In this document: in pieces, positions 29,276 through 38,067 of the stretch
How positions within the stretch are numbered: position 1 is the first letter of the stretch
Layout: every line of letters starts with the position of its first letter
From: Zobellia nedashkovskayae
Lineage (GTDB): Bacteria; Bacteroidota; Bacteroidia; Flavobacteriales; Flavobacteriaceae
Assembly (NCBI RefSeq): GCF_015330125.1
Contig: NZ_JADDXR010000002.1
Location: 4,476,685 to 4,540,684 of the forward strand
DNA: 64,000 nucleotides
Direction: 5' to 3'
The notes under the pieces: generated by a model
Databases searched by the model: none
Told to the model about the DNA's origin: nothing
The model's input: the letters and a program-made list of their open reading frames with translations, nothing else
Position numbers and translations under genes: made by a program

Positions 29276-29992
29276 ATGCTCCTAAACAAGGTCAACTTAG
29301 AAAAGAAACTTAGCGGAACGGTAAGCGAAAAAGACCAAATACGGTTTTTAAATGATTTATACCAAATACTAGAACAAGACTCTAAAAGTCGAGAAGAAAT
29401 TGGTGATAACCTTAAAAAGAAAGACACTTCTCTCACTAATTCTTTTAACCTTGACCTCTTACAAACAAACCGGATTTATCACGTTGACCAAATAAAGAAA
29501 ATTTGCGTTGACTATAGACTCCGTTTTCTTCCTTCAAATTATTTCAAAGGAGAAATACCTGCTGAAGCTATTTCAGAAATAAAAAAAATTGAAGTATCAC
29601 ATGATATAAAGCTACAAGGTTTTAGAATCCTTGCTCCTTCCAAACTTTTTAAATTAGAAGATAAGGACGACCCTATTCTATTTGCTCCTATTGGAAACGA
29701 CTATTTTTATCTTATTCACAAATGGGGAAACGACCTTCATCCATTAAGAAAATGGCTAATGTGGCCATTTAAAAATATTGTAAACTTAACTTGCCTTGTA
29801 GTTGCACTAAGCTATTTAATAGCTTTATCTATTCCGGATGGTCTATTCTCAAAGAACAGTTCCAACGCTCAGTTTTTTATAATTTTCTTCTTTATGTTCA
29901 AATGTTCGGCTGCGGTTGTTATTTTTTACGGCTTTGCCTTAGGCAAGAATTTTAGTAATGCCATTTGGAACAATAAATATTTTAATTCCTGA
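29276..29992 (+). CDS. Unknown membrane protein with C-terminal transmembrane pair
   Basis: A protein of 238 residues. The first 165 or so are soluble and charged (HVDQIKKICVDYRLRFLP, LQGFRILAPSKLFKLEDKDDPILFAPIGNDYFYLIHKWG). Two membrane helices follow (about 171-189 VNLTCLVVALSYLIALSIP and 201-224). There is no signal peptide, so the N-terminal part probably faces the cytoplasm. I do not recognise the family. The frame extends to a TTG at 29255 that lies inside a -7 promoter box, so the ATG is used. Single gene with its own terminator. Confidence 0.6.
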   Translation: MLLNKVNLEKKLSGTVSEKDQIRFLNDLYQILEQDSKSREEIGDNLKKKDTSLTNSFNLDLLQTNRIYHVDQIKKICVDYRLRFLPSNYFKGEIPAEAISEIKKIEVSHDIKLQGFRILAPSKLFKLEDKDDPILFAPIGNDYFYLIHKWGNDLHPLRKWLMWPFKNIVNLTCLVVALSYLIALSIPDGLFSKNSSNAQFFIIFFFMFKCSAAVVIFYGFALGKNFSNAIWNNKYFNS

Positions 29993-30012
29993 TCGGAGAC
30001 TATATTATAATC

Positions 30013-30050
30013 AAAAAAGGCATTCTACCGAACGATAGAATGCCTTTTTT
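30013..30050. terminator. Bidirectional terminator
   Basis: Arms GGCATTCTA (30019-30027) and TAGAATGCC (30036-30044), flanked by six A on the left and six or more T on the right, between the convergent genes ending at 29992 and 30071. Confidence 0.93.
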
Positions 30051-30070
30051 TATTTTAAGTGTGAACTGAA

Positions 30071-31207
30071 TTAATTTATAAAGATAGCTGTTGGTATACC
30101 GGTTACATCCATACTATTCAATAGTTCTGGTTCAGGAGCCGGCTTAATTAGTAGTATACCACCTTTGTTAGCTCCACTTGTCTTTTTATATCCAATCAAT
30201 AATAAGTTGTTTTCTTCATCATAACTCACCATTGTTGTTTTTTCAACATTGAATTCAAAGTTAAGCTGAGTTTCCGTCATAAAATTTTCGTAAGCATATA
30301 GAACGGTTAAATTCTTACTGAAATCGTAAATGGCAGGTATTACAGGAAAAGTACTATATGCTGTAGGTGTCATTTGATAGTACATTTTACCTTCACTATC
30401 AAAATGTAATGAAGATGACTTTGTAAAATTAGGCTCCTTGCCTTCTCCATAACTAGTATAAGAAATAGCCATAGTTACACTGTTCAACGTGCTATGCAAA
30501 TCATCATAACTAATAATGATATTATCTTCTGGGTTTGTAAAAATACGTCTTACATCAAAACCGACTAGTTGGCTATGTACAATGCTATTTACATTAGCGT
30601 CAATTACCGTAATGGAATTTTCTCCTGTAACCTCTTCATCAACCCCTAACACAAACAATCTATTATTTGCATAAGCCAATTCAATAGGTCTTTGATCTAG
30701 TTCTATATCAACAAAAGCGGATTCAGAAGATGATACATCAAGAACGCGAACATAAAACTCATCTACAGTAGAACTTATTTGAAGCTCATATGCGATGTAG
30801 AGTTTATCTCCTTTACGGGCTATAGATTTTGCCGTAAGGTTACAGGCTCCTAAATCCGAAAAGACATCATAGCTTAGATTACTATCATCATTAAAATCAT
30901 GAACAGTTAGCTTACCGCTACAATTGTTTTTTTTACTATAGGTAGTTAACACACTGTTCTCTTCAAAAGACAGATCAGGCAGTGCCATGGCGGCAAATTT
31001 ACTTTCTTCTGGTTTGATAGTAAATGCTTCGTCTTCCACATTAAACAATGTGCCACTAAGGCTGCCCTGGTTATTGACTAGTAAAGTGTAGTTGGCCTGA
31101 ACAGTGTTTTCTTCTTCGTTCTCACCAAGATTGTCGCTATCGGTTTTACTGCAGCCAATAAGGACTAAAAATGCCATACAGGCATAGAATAGATTGTAGG
31201 TTTTCAT
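30071..31207 (-). CDS. Lipoprotein with predicted beta-propeller-like repeats, function unknown
   Basis: About 378 residues with lipoprotein signal MKTYNLFYACMAFLVLIGCSK. The mature part is beta-rich with repeated short blocks such as LYIAYELQISSTVDEFYVRVLDVS, RLFVLGVDEEVTGENSITVIDA and NLLLIGYKKTSGANKGGILLI, suggesting a propeller-like sensor or binding protein. A Cys pair (NNCSGKL and LGACNLT) could form a disulfide. The frame continues upstream to a TTG at 31240, but the signal peptide starts at 31207. It lies downstream of the ABC-F gene, separated by two hairpins. Confidence 0.65.
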   Translation of the reverse strand: MKTYNLFYACMAFLVLIGCSKTDSDNLGENEEENTVQANYTLLVNNQGSLSGTLFNVEDEAFTIKPEESKFAAMALPDLSFEENSVLTTYSKKNNCSGKLTVHDFNDDSNLSYDVFSDLGACNLTAKSIARKGDKLYIAYELQISSTVDEFYVRVLDVSSSESAFVDIELDQRPIELAYANNRLFVLGVDEEVTGENSITVIDANVNSIVHSQLVGFDVRRIFTNPEDNIIISYDDLHSTLNSVTMAISYTSYGEGKEPNFTKSSSLHFDSEGKMYYQMTPTAYSTFPVIPAIYDFSKNLTVLYAYENFMTETQLNFEFNVEKTTMVSYDEENNLLLIGYKKTSGANKGGILLIKPAPEPELLNSMDVTGIPTAIFIN

Positions 31208-31350
31208 CTGTTGCAATTTAATGTTCCTTAAACGGCCCAAGTTGGCAAGATGCCAATTGAACAGAGTGGGCCTTTTTTAAATTCAAGGTTTGGGTCCTTA
31301 AATTTAAAAAACGCCCGCTACATCATTTAAGAATACAGGTTTAACAAAAG
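31208..31350. other. Intergenic hairpin pair between ABC-F gene and lipoprotein gene
   Basis: A 16-base-arm hairpin with one mismatch runs from 31273-31288 to 31296-31311 (TTTTTTAAATT plus AAGG, loop TTTGGGT). Next to it is a branched structure: GGCCCA (31234-31239) with TGGGCC (31267-31272), enclosing TTGGCA (31242-31247) with TGCCAA (31251-31256). On the minus strand the first hairpin may end ABC-F transcription. Confidence 0.55.
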
Positions 31351-32979
31351 TTATACCGTTGCAACGTACATTTTATTACGTTGCTCCCGTAATGTCTTGT
31401 CAGACATATATTCATCAAACGCCAGATATCTATCGATGTTGCCTTTAGGGGTCAACTCTACGATTCTATCGGCAACCGTCTGTGCAAAGTGGTGGTCATG
31501 AGTAGTAAACATAACCGTCCCCTTGAAATTATTAAGGCTATTATTAAATGCGGTAATACTCTCTAAATCTAAGTGATTCGTTGGTTCATCCAACATCACT
31601 ACGTTGGCTCTAAGCATCATCATTCTACTCAACATACAACGTACTTTTTCTCCTCCAGAAAGTACGGTGCACGTTTTAAGAGCTTCTTCACCACTAAAAA
31701 GCATTTTACCTAGAAAACCACGTATATAAACTTCTTCTCTTTCTTCTTCTGTCTTGGCCCATTGTCTAAGCCAGTCTACCAAACTTATGTCTTCATTAAA
31801 GAAATCAGAGTTATCCGCAGGTAAATAGGACTGGGTTGTAGTAATACCCCATTGAAAAGTACCTTTCTCTGCTTTTTTATGACCGTTAATTATTTCGTAA
31901 AAAGCAGTTGTTGCTCTTGAATCACGAGATATAATAGCAACTTTATCTCCTTTTGCTAAATTTAGGTTTACATTTTCAAAAAGTAAATCCCCATCTTCGG
32001 ATCTAGCGGAAAGCCCCTCAACATTTAAAATCTGATCTCCCGCTTCACGTTCTCTTTCAAAAATAATGGCAGGATACCTTCTACTAGAAGGCTTAATATC
32101 CTCTATTTTAAGCTTAGACAACATTTTCTTCCTAGAAGTAGCTTGTTTACTTTTTGCTACGTTAGCACTGAAACGAGCAATAAATTCTTGCAATTCTTTT
32201 GCTTTCTCCTCTGCCTTTTTATTCTGTTGTGCTCTCTGACGAGAAGCCAACTGGCTACTTTCATACCAGAATGTATAGTTACCAGAATACACATTCATCT
32301 TACCATAATCAATATCTGCGATACTGGTACAGATGGAATCTAAAAAGTGTCTATCGTGAGAAACAACAATTACTGTATTTTCATAGTCCGCTAGGAAATT
32401 TTCTAACCAGGTGATAGTTTCATAATCCAAATCATTGGTAGGTTCATCCATGATCAATACATCTGGATTACCAAAAAGAGCTTGTGCCAATAACACACGT
32501 ACCTTAAGTTTTGAGTCTATATCTGCCATTAAGGTGTAATGAAACTCTTCGGTAATACCCAAGTTTGATAATAACGCCGCGGCGTTGCTATCTGCATTCC
32601 AACCATTCATCTCTTCAAATTGAACTTGAAGCTCACCAATTTTATCTGCGTTTTCATCTGTATAATCCGCATAAAGGGCATCAATTTGCTGCTTTATAGA
32701 AAAAAGCGGCTTATTCCCCATTACAACCGTCTCAAGAACAGTAGACTCATCATAAGCGTTGTGGTTCTGCTCTAAGATAGACATACGCTTACCAGGCTCA
32801 AGATGTACATGACCAGAAGTTGGATCTACCTGTCCAGATAGAATTTTTAAAAATGTAGATTTTCCGGCTCCATTTGCTCCAATTACCCCATAACAATTAC
32901 CCTGAGTAAAGGTTACGTTCACTTCATCGAAAAGGATTCTTTTTCCGAATTGTACGGATAGATTTGATACCGACAGCAT
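31351..32979 (-). CDS. ABC-F family ATPase, YbiT/Uup-like, with one degenerate ATP site
   Basis: Cytoplasmic tandem ABC ATPase without membrane domains (542 residues), a family that acts on ribosomes. NBD1 has an intact Walker A GANGAGKS (34-41) and Walker B VLIMDEPTNDLD, but where LSGGE is expected it reads ADIDSKLKVR (about 152-161). The charged linker is around 240-300. In NBD2 the Walker A position reads SRDSRATT (351-358), lacking the Gly and Lys, while the signature LSGGEKVR (440-447) and Walker B VVMLDEPTNHLD are intact. The two defects fall in the same composite site, so only one ATP site should be active. Recall suggests flavobacterial relatives share this, unverified. Confidence 0.93.
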   Translation of the reverse strand: MLSVSNLSVQFGKRILFDEVNVTFTQGNCYGVIGANGAGKSTFLKILSGQVDPTSGHVHLEPGKRMSILEQNHNAYDESTVLETVVMGNKPLFSIKQQIDALYADYTDENADKIGELQVQFEEMNGWNADSNAAALLSNLGITEEFHYTLMADIDSKLKVRVLLAQALFGNPDVLIMDEPTNDLDYETITWLENFLADYENTVIVVSHDRHFLDSICTSIADIDYGKMNVYSGNYTFWYESSQLASRQRAQQNKKAEEKAKELQEFIARFSANVAKSKQATSRKKMLSKLKIEDIKPSSRRYPAIIFEREREAGDQILNVEGLSARSEDGDLLFENVNLNLAKGDKVAIISRDSRATTAFYEIINGHKKAEKGTFQWGITTTQSYLPADNSDFFNEDISLVDWLRQWAKTEEEREEVYIRGFLGKMLFSGEEALKTCTVLSGGEKVRCMLSRMMMLRANVVMLDEPTNHLDLESITAFNNSLNNFKGTVMFTTHDHHFAQTVADRIVELTPKGNIDRYLAFDEYMSDKTLREQRNKMYVATV

Positions 32980-33124
32980 AGATTTCTTTTTAAAATTCGT
33001 GCAAAAATACTGAATTTTAATGGCCTAAACCAATAAACTTAAAAAGCATTCACTTCATCTTAAACCTTAACGCAACCCTCTTATTTTTAACTCGCTATTA
33101 ACAGCAAACCGCCAAAGCGTTGTT

Positions 33125-33132
33125 TAATTTTG
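33125..33132 (+). promoter_or_regulatory. -7 promoter element TAATTTTG
   Basis: TAATTTTG matches TAnnTTTG exactly and lies 27 bases before the ATG of the thioredoxin-like lipoprotein. No good -33 element was seen. Confidence 0.4.
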
Positions 33133-33159
33133 AAAAATCCATAGTAAGCTTTTACTTAT

Positions 33160-34542
33160 ATGAATAGAAATCTACTCTATCTATTTTTTGTTTTTCTTGG
33201 AAGTTGTGCTGCAGAAAAAAGCTCGCCCAGTGTATTTTTTTCAGGTGAAATTGTTAATCCTACCAGTGATTATATTGTGCTACTTAAAGGAGATGTAGTC
33301 ATAGATTCTGCAGAATTAGATGATGACAACCGATTTTCCTTCACCCTTGATTCAATTACAGAAGGTCTATATCATTTTAACCACGACCCGGAATTACAGT
33401 ATGTTTATCTAGAAAAAGGAGATAGTCTTGTTGTACGTTTAAATACTTCAGATTTTGATGAATCCCTAGTTTTTTCCGGAGACGGAGAAGAACTCAATAA
33501 CTTTCTTTTAGAAGTTTTTTTGGCGCACGAGGATGAAGCCAGTTCTGTTAGATCCATGTATAGGTTGGATCCAGTTGATTTTGAAAGAAATATCGACTCT
33601 CTAAAACGACTAAAATTAGACGTGCTAGATGATATAGTAACTGATGGTAAACTTTCCAAAAAAGAGTTGAAGATTGCTAGTGCCAGTGTTGACTATAATT
33701 ATAACACCTATAAAGAGGAGTATCCTTTTAAGCACAAAAGACTTACTGGAGAAAAAATAATAGATGACCTACCTGCCAATTTTTACGATTACAGAAAAGA
33801 TTTGATTTTTGATGACAAGGACTTGACCTATTTAAGACCTTATTATAATTTCATGATCAATCACATTGGTAATATGTCGTATATGACCTGTTCCCATGCC
33901 TGCGCCATCAAAAATAACGTGGTTCGTAATCAGTTGCATTTCAATGAACACAAACTACATATTATAGATAGCCTTGTGCAAGAGAAAGAACTAAAAGACA
34001 ATCTTTTTAGATATGTAGCTTTTGATTATTTATTGAAAGTACATGATTCTGAAAAAAATAACGAAGAGTTTATTGCGGATTTTAGAAAACTCAGTAATAA
34101 CAACAAACATATGGGCGAGATTGATGCTCTATATGAAGGCATTAAGAATATTCAACCTAAGAAAGAAATACCAAATGTTGCCGTAACCAGTATAAGTGGG
34201 GACACAATGACATTAAAACAAATAGCAGCTAAGAGTAACAAAACGGTATTCTATTTTTGGTCTGCCACAGATAGAATGCATTTTGAGAATATTAAAAGGA
34301 GGATTGATCAGCTCTCTTCAAAGAAGCCAGAGTATTCCTATGTAGGTATCAACATAAAAACTTCAGAAACCAATTGGAAGGCCATGTTAGAGATTTCAGG
34401 TTTAGATCAAACAAGCCAATACCGTTCTTCTGACTTTGAAGAGCTTACCAAATCTCTTGTTATCTACCCTCTTAACAAATGTATTATTACTGATAGTAAA
34501 GTAATTGTAGATGCTTTTGCAAATGTCTACACCTCCTTCTAA
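33160..34542 (+). CDS. Lipoprotein with a cysteine-less thioredoxin-like domain
   Basis: A 460-residue lipoprotein (lipobox LGSC, Cys16). Residues about 22-115 form a DUF4369-like beta domain (FSGEIVNPTSDYIVLLKGD). A helical middle part (120-330) follows. From about 337 there is a TlpA-like thioredoxin fold (NVAVTSISGDTMTLKQIAAKSNKTVFYFWSAT). Where WCxxC is expected it reads WSATDRMH (367-374), so both redox cysteines are absent. Cys244, Cys248 and Cys456 are not in the active-site place. It is probably not an oxidoreductase; perhaps a binding or structural derivative. A terminator follows directly. Confidence 0.8.
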   Translation: MNRNLLYLFFVFLGSCAAEKSSPSVFFSGEIVNPTSDYIVLLKGDVVIDSAELDDDNRFSFTLDSITEGLYHFNHDPELQYVYLEKGDSLVVRLNTSDFDESLVFSGDGEELNNFLLEVFLAHEDEASSVRSMYRLDPVDFERNIDSLKRLKLDVLDDIVTDGKLSKKELKIASASVDYNYNTYKEEYPFKHKRLTGEKIIDDLPANFYDYRKDLIFDDKDLTYLRPYYNFMINHIGNMSYMTCSHACAIKNNVVRNQLHFNEHKLHIIDSLVQEKELKDNLFRYVAFDYLLKVHDSEKNNEEFIADFRKLSNNNKHMGEIDALYEGIKNIQPKKEIPNVAVTSISGDTMTLKQIAAKSNKTVFYFWSATDRMHFENIKRRIDQLSSKKPEYSYVGINIKTSETNWKAMLEISGLDQTSQYRSSDFEELTKSLVIYPLNKCIITDSKVIVDAFANVYTSF

Positions 34543-34561
34543 GAAAAATAAATTACAGAAT

Positions 34562-34598
34562 AAAAAAAAGGGATGCCAAATGGCATCCCTTTTTTTTT
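34562..34598. terminator. Bidirectional terminator
   Basis: Arms GGGATGCCA (34570-34578) and TGGCATCCC (34581-34589) with an A-run before and a T-run after, between convergent genes ending at 34542 and 34642. Confidence 0.94.
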
Positions 34599-34641
34599 AT
34601 TTCCCTATTGCAATTAAATTACATTAGGTAAGTATAATTTA

Positions 34642-35295
34642 CTAGTTTCCTTTATTGTAATCTGCTAAGAACTTAGCTAAACCACTATCAGTCAATGGGT
34701 GATTAAGAAGACCTGTAATGGAAGATAACCCACTAGTCATAACATCCGCTCCAAGTTTAGCACAATCAATAACGTGCATGGTGTGACGGATAGAAGCAGC
34801 CAAAATCTGAGTTTCGAATGCATAGTTATCATAAATAAGTCTAATTTCAGCAATTAGATTAAGACCATCGGTAGAGATATCATCCAATCTTCCAATAAAT
34901 GGAGAAACGTAAGTAGCTCCTGCTTTAGCAGCCAATAATGCTTGCCCTGCAGAAAAAACTAAAGTACAGTTTGTCTTGATTCCTTTATCAGAAAAATATT
35001 TTAGTGCCTTAACACCATCTTTGATCATTGGTATTTTCACAACGATCTGGTCATGCAACTCAGCCAATTCATCACCTTCCTTTATCATCTCCTTATAAGT
35101 AGTGGAAATAACTTCAGCAGAAACATCTCCATCAACAATGTTGCAAATGTCTACATAGTGCTTTAATATATTGTTTCTTCCTGTAATTCCTTCTTTAGCC
35201 ATTAAAGACGGGTTGGTAGTTACACCGTCAAGAACACCAAGTTCTTGTGCTTCCCGTATCTGATCTAAATTAGCTGTGTCTATAAAAAATTTCAT
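34642..35295 (-). CDS. Transaldolase, fructose-6-phosphate aldolase-like small type
   Basis: A 217-residue TIM-barrel enzyme of the TalC/FSA group: [31 protein letters not shown], Schiff-base Lys87 in VVKIPM, the [32 protein letters not shown] block, and [22 protein letters not shown]. It acts in the non-oxidative pentose phosphate pathway (or as fructose-6-phosphate aldolase); the small type is commonly annotated fsa or tal. Single gene or first of a short unit on the minus strand with the SDR 71 bases upstream. Confidence 0.95.
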   Translation of the reverse strand: MKFFIDTANLDQIREAQELGVLDGVTTNPSLMAKEGITGRNNILKHYVDICNIVDGDVSAEVISTTYKEMIKEGDELAELHDQIVVKIPMIKDGVKALKYFSDKGIKTNCTLVFSAGQALLAAKAGATYVSPFIGRLDDISTDGLNLIAEIRLIYDNYAFETQILAASIRHTMHVIDCAKLGADVMTSGLSSITGLLNHPLTDSGLAKFLADYNKGN

Positions 35296-35366
35296 TTTTT
35301 AGAGTTTATTAGGTTAAAATTAGATAATTACTACACTTTCGAAATCATTTATTTCGAAAAACGAAA

Positions 35367-36176
35367 TTACAACTTATAATGGTTTAGTAATAGTTTCTCG
35401 TATACTTTATCTGGCAAAATACTCTTTAGGACTACAGAAAACTTCTGTAATGGCGAACCAACTTTGTAATGAACCTTTGGGTTTGAGCTTTCAATAATAC
35501 CAAGAACTTGTTTTGCTACGGAAATGGGATCATCTCCATTGGACACATCTTCGTTCATCATTGTTAATGTATTGCCATAGGCCTCTTTATATGGTGAGCT
35601 TTCCAAAACTGGAGAATGATAACGCCCTGCTGCAATATTTGTAGCAAAATCTCCTGGAGCTAGAGTAGCTATCTTAATCCCAAAACTTTTGGTTTCCATT
35701 CGTAAGGCCTCCGTAAGGATGGATAAAGCGCTTTTTGTCGCTGAATATATTCCGCGGTACGGTAAGCCCATATAACCTGCTATTGACGTAATATTTATTA
35801 TCACCCCCCCATTTTGTTTGCGCATTTGGGGCAGTACAGCCTGCGCTACCCTAAGTGGTCCATACACATTAATATCAAAAGCTTTATGAACTTCTTCGGG
35901 TGGTGTCTCTTCTATAGGGCCGGTAATACCTACTCCTGCATTATTTACTAATACATCTAGCCTTCCTTCCTTTGCTATAATTTGATTCACCGCAGAAACG
36001 ATACTCTCCTTATCAGAAACATTTAGCTGAAGCAACTCAAAAACTTCAAAATATTCGTTTTTTGCTAAACTCCTGGTGGTTCCGTAAACTTTAAACCCTT
36101 TGGATTTGAGGTACAAACCTATAGACTTCCCTATGCCAGAAGAACCTCCGGTAATCAATACTACTTTTTGCTCCAT
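35367..36176 (-). CDS. SDR-family oxidoreductase
   Basis: A classical short-chain dehydrogenase of 269 residues: TGGSSGIGKSIG Rossmann motif near the N-terminus, NNAGVG, catalytic Ser in NITSIAG, YSATKSA (Tyr/Lys), and LAPGDFATNI. The N-terminus reads MEQKVVLITGGSSG from the ATG at 36174-36176. An upstream TTG six codons earlier is less likely. The C-terminal half (SNPKVHYKVGSPLQKFSVVLKSILP) resembles SDRs annotated as retinol- or 17-beta-dehydrogenase-like. Substrate unknown. Upstream lies the SRP RNA gene on the same strand. Confidence 0.92.
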   Translation of the reverse strand: MEQKVVLITGGSSGIGKSIGLYLKSKGFKVYGTTRSLAKNEYFEVFELLQLNVSDKESIVSAVNQIIAKEGRLDVLVNNAGVGITGPIEETPPEEVHKAFDINVYGPLRVAQAVLPQMRKQNGGVIINITSIAGYMGLPYRGIYSATKSALSILTEALRMETKSFGIKIATLAPGDFATNIAAGRYHSPVLESSPYKEAYGNTLTMMNEDVSNGDDPISVAKQVLGIIESSNPKVHYKVGSPLQKFSVVLKSILPDKVYEKLLLNHYKL

Positions 36177-36296
36177 AAGATTGCAAAATAACAATAATAT
36201 AGTGTAGTAGAAAAGAAATTAAACGCTGAAGAACTATGGAAAAAAAATATTGAGAAAGACGCCTGTTTTTTTTGAAGAATTATAGGCTGAAAAAAA

Positions 36297-36396
36297 ATCG
36301 GCAAGCTACCTACATCGCACCGCTACAACCGTATACCCTTGCTGCGTTCCCACCCTGGGGGATTCTACAGGAGCTGGTCGTGTAGGACTTGCCGAC
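36297..36396 (-). ncRNA. ffs: Signal recognition particle RNA, small bacterial type (4.5S-like)
   Basis: Read on the minus strand, the region carries the SRP domain IV hallmark: an apical loop around CCAGGGTGGGAACGCAGCAA in which GGAA is the tetraloop-like turn and CAGCAA the conserved internal-loop strand. The ends close with GTCGGCAAG (36388-36396) pairing to CTTGCCGAT (36297-36305), and complementary segments between form one long hairpin of about 100 bases. It is followed by a run of T on the minus strand (36289-36296). The RNA binds Ffh for co-translational targeting of membrane proteins. A textbook Bacteroidota promoter is immediately upstream. Confidence 0.93.
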
Positions 36397-36398
36397 TG

Positions 36399-36428
36399 CA
36401 AATATACAATCTTTTGGTTCTTTCGCAA
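36399..36428 (-). promoter_or_regulatory. Consensus promoter of SRP RNA
   Basis: On the minus strand: TTG (36426-36428), exactly 19 bases, then TATATTTG (36399-36406). This matches the Bacteroidota -33/-7 consensus perfectly and places transcription start at about 36394, at the first bases of the RNA. Confidence 0.85.
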
Positions 36429-36475
36429 TCGTTTTACATTCTATTTTTTATATCAACAATTTGCTTTGAGTTCGT

Positions 36476-36483
36476 TATTTTTG
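36476..36483 (+). promoter_or_regulatory. -7 promoter element TATTTTTG
   Basis: TATTTTTG, a perfect TAnnTTTG box, 49 bases before the glutaminyl cyclase start. The -33 element is not evident at the expected place. Confidence 0.4.
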
Positions 36484-36532
36484 TACAACTAAAAACACCT
36501 GTAAATCAGGCATAACCAAATTTAATTCTGTG

Positions 36533-37585
36533 ATGACAACTCTAAAGTTTTTTCCGCTCTGTCTTTTTTTAATGCTTTTTATGGCATGTGGAGGTGATAA
36601 TGCCCCCTCATCGCTATTCGAAATTCAATTAGAAGGAAACAGTAAAAGCTTTCAGCAAAACCAAAACGTAGCAGTTTCCCTTAAAAATAAAAAAGATAAA
36701 ACCATAGAAAGTGTAACCTATACTATAGATGGCAAAGAACTACCGATTAGTGATGGTAAAATTACACTTAACATGCCTCATTTGGGTGATAAAACCCTTA
36801 AGGCTACCGTTTCTTATGAAGATGCTTCCGTAGAGGTTACCAAACACCTTAAATTATTGGCGCCAAATGCTCCTGAGATATATACCTACGAGATAATTGC
36901 AGAATATCCTCATGATAATAAAGCGTATACTCAAGGCCTTGAATTTCATGATGACACGCTCTATGAAAGTACTGGTAAAAAGGGTAGGTCTTCATTGCGG
37001 AAAGTGGATTTTAAAACAGGTGAGGTTTTACAACAGGTAGATTTAGACCAAACCTATTTTGGAGAAGGCATTACCATTCTGAATAATAAGATATACATGC
37101 TTACTTGGCGCAGTGGTGTTGGTTTTATCTACGATTTAAAAACATTGGATAAAATTGATAATTTTCAATTCGGAGAAAGTAAAGAAGGTTGGGGATTAAC
37201 AAACGATGGAAAAAAGTTGTTTAAAAGTGATGGTACTGAAAAAATATGGTTTTTGAACCCAGAAACCTTAGTTGAAGAAGGTCATATAGAAACCGTCACT
37301 AATAAATCTATTAATGACAGTGCAAACGAACTGGAATATGTAGACGGAAAGATTTACGCCAATGTATACCAGAAGCCCAGCGTAATGATTATTGATGCCA
37401 ATAGCGGTGCTATTGAAGGTGTTATTAATTTTGGAGGTCTAAGTAAGAAAGTTACCCATCACACTACTTGGAGTGATACGGATAATGTTCTTAACGGAAT
37501 AGCCTACCACCCTGAAAGACAAACATTTTTTGTTACCGGAAAAGAGTGGGACAAAATGTTTGAGGTAAAAATCCAAAAGAAATAA
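36533..37585 (+). CDS. Glutaminyl-peptide cyclotransferase, beta-propeller type, lipoprotein
   Basis: About 350 residues; lipobox LFMAC gives a membrane-anchored periplasmic protein. After an Ig-like beta domain (about 30-110) comes a five-bladed propeller of the plant/bacterial glutamine cyclotransferase family. Typical segments are YPHDNKAYTQGLEFHDDTLYESTGKKGRSSLRKVD, YFGEGITILNNKIYMLTWRSGVGFIYD, EGWGLTNDGKKLFKSDGTEKIWFLNPETL, ANELEYVDGKIYANVYQKP and LNGIAYHPERQTFFVTGKEWDKMFEV. It converts N-terminal Gln to pyroglutamate. The ATG at 36533 follows a GTG at 36530 in frame. The thioesterase gene starts at the next base after its stop. Confidence 0.95.
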   Translation: MTTLKFFPLCLFLMLFMACGGDNAPSSLFEIQLEGNSKSFQQNQNVAVSLKNKKDKTIESVTYTIDGKELPISDGKITLNMPHLGDKTLKATVSYEDASVEVTKHLKLLAPNAPEIYTYEIIAEYPHDNKAYTQGLEFHDDTLYESTGKKGRSSLRKVDFKTGEVLQQVDLDQTYFGEGITILNNKIYMLTWRSGVGFIYDLKTLDKIDNFQFGESKEGWGLTNDGKKLFKSDGTEKIWFLNPETLVEEGHIETVTNKSINDSANELEYVDGKIYANVYQKPSVMIIDANSGAIEGVINFGGLSKKVTHHTTWSDTDNVLNGIAYHPERQTFFVTGKEWDKMFEVKIQKK

Positions 37586-37981
37586 ATGCAGAGCTATAAA
37601 AAAACAATTACCGTAAAACAAGATGATCTAGACGAACTTGATCATGTAAACAACGTGCGGTATGTACAGTGGATGCAAGACATTTCCAAAGAGCACTGGA
37701 TGGTTGCTGCATCCGAAGAAATGCGTAGTGGAATTATTTGGGTGGTTATGACCCATCATATTACCTATAAAAACGCAGCTGTATTAGACGATGTTATTGA
37801 AATGCGTACCTACATAAAAGAAAGCCGGGGTGCAGTTTGTGTGCGTATTGTAGAAATGCACAATAAGAAGACCAAGGAACTGTTATTGAAGTCAAGTACG
37901 GAGTGGTGTCTCTTAAATGCAGAGACCTATAGACCCACACGCATATCAGATGAAATTAAAGAATTTTTCACCACTGCATAG
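37586..37981 (+). CDS. Acyl-CoA thioesterase, 4-hydroxybenzoyl-CoA (hotdog) family
   Basis: A 131-residue hotdog-fold protein of the 4HBT/YbgC type: QDDLDELDHVNNVRYVQWMQDISKEHW carries the catalytic Asp region (family HVNN), followed by IIWVVMTHHITYKNAAVLDDVIEMRTYI. It hydrolyses acyl-CoA thioesters; chain specificity unknown. The ATG begins directly after the cyclase stop (zero spacing), so the two are translationally coupled although functionally unrelated. Confidence 0.9.
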   Translation: MQSYKKTITVKQDDLDELDHVNNVRYVQWMQDISKEHWMVAASEEMRSGIIWVVMTHHITYKNAAVLDDVIEMRTYIKESRGAVCVRIVEMHNKKTKELLLKSSTEWCLLNAETYRPTRISDEIKEFFTTA

Positions 37982-38067
37982 CTGTTAAGTCCATAATTTT
38001 AAGCTTCAATACCAAATTTAAAAGGTTTCTCTATACCAATAAAGAGCTAGATATTTAGAAGATATAA

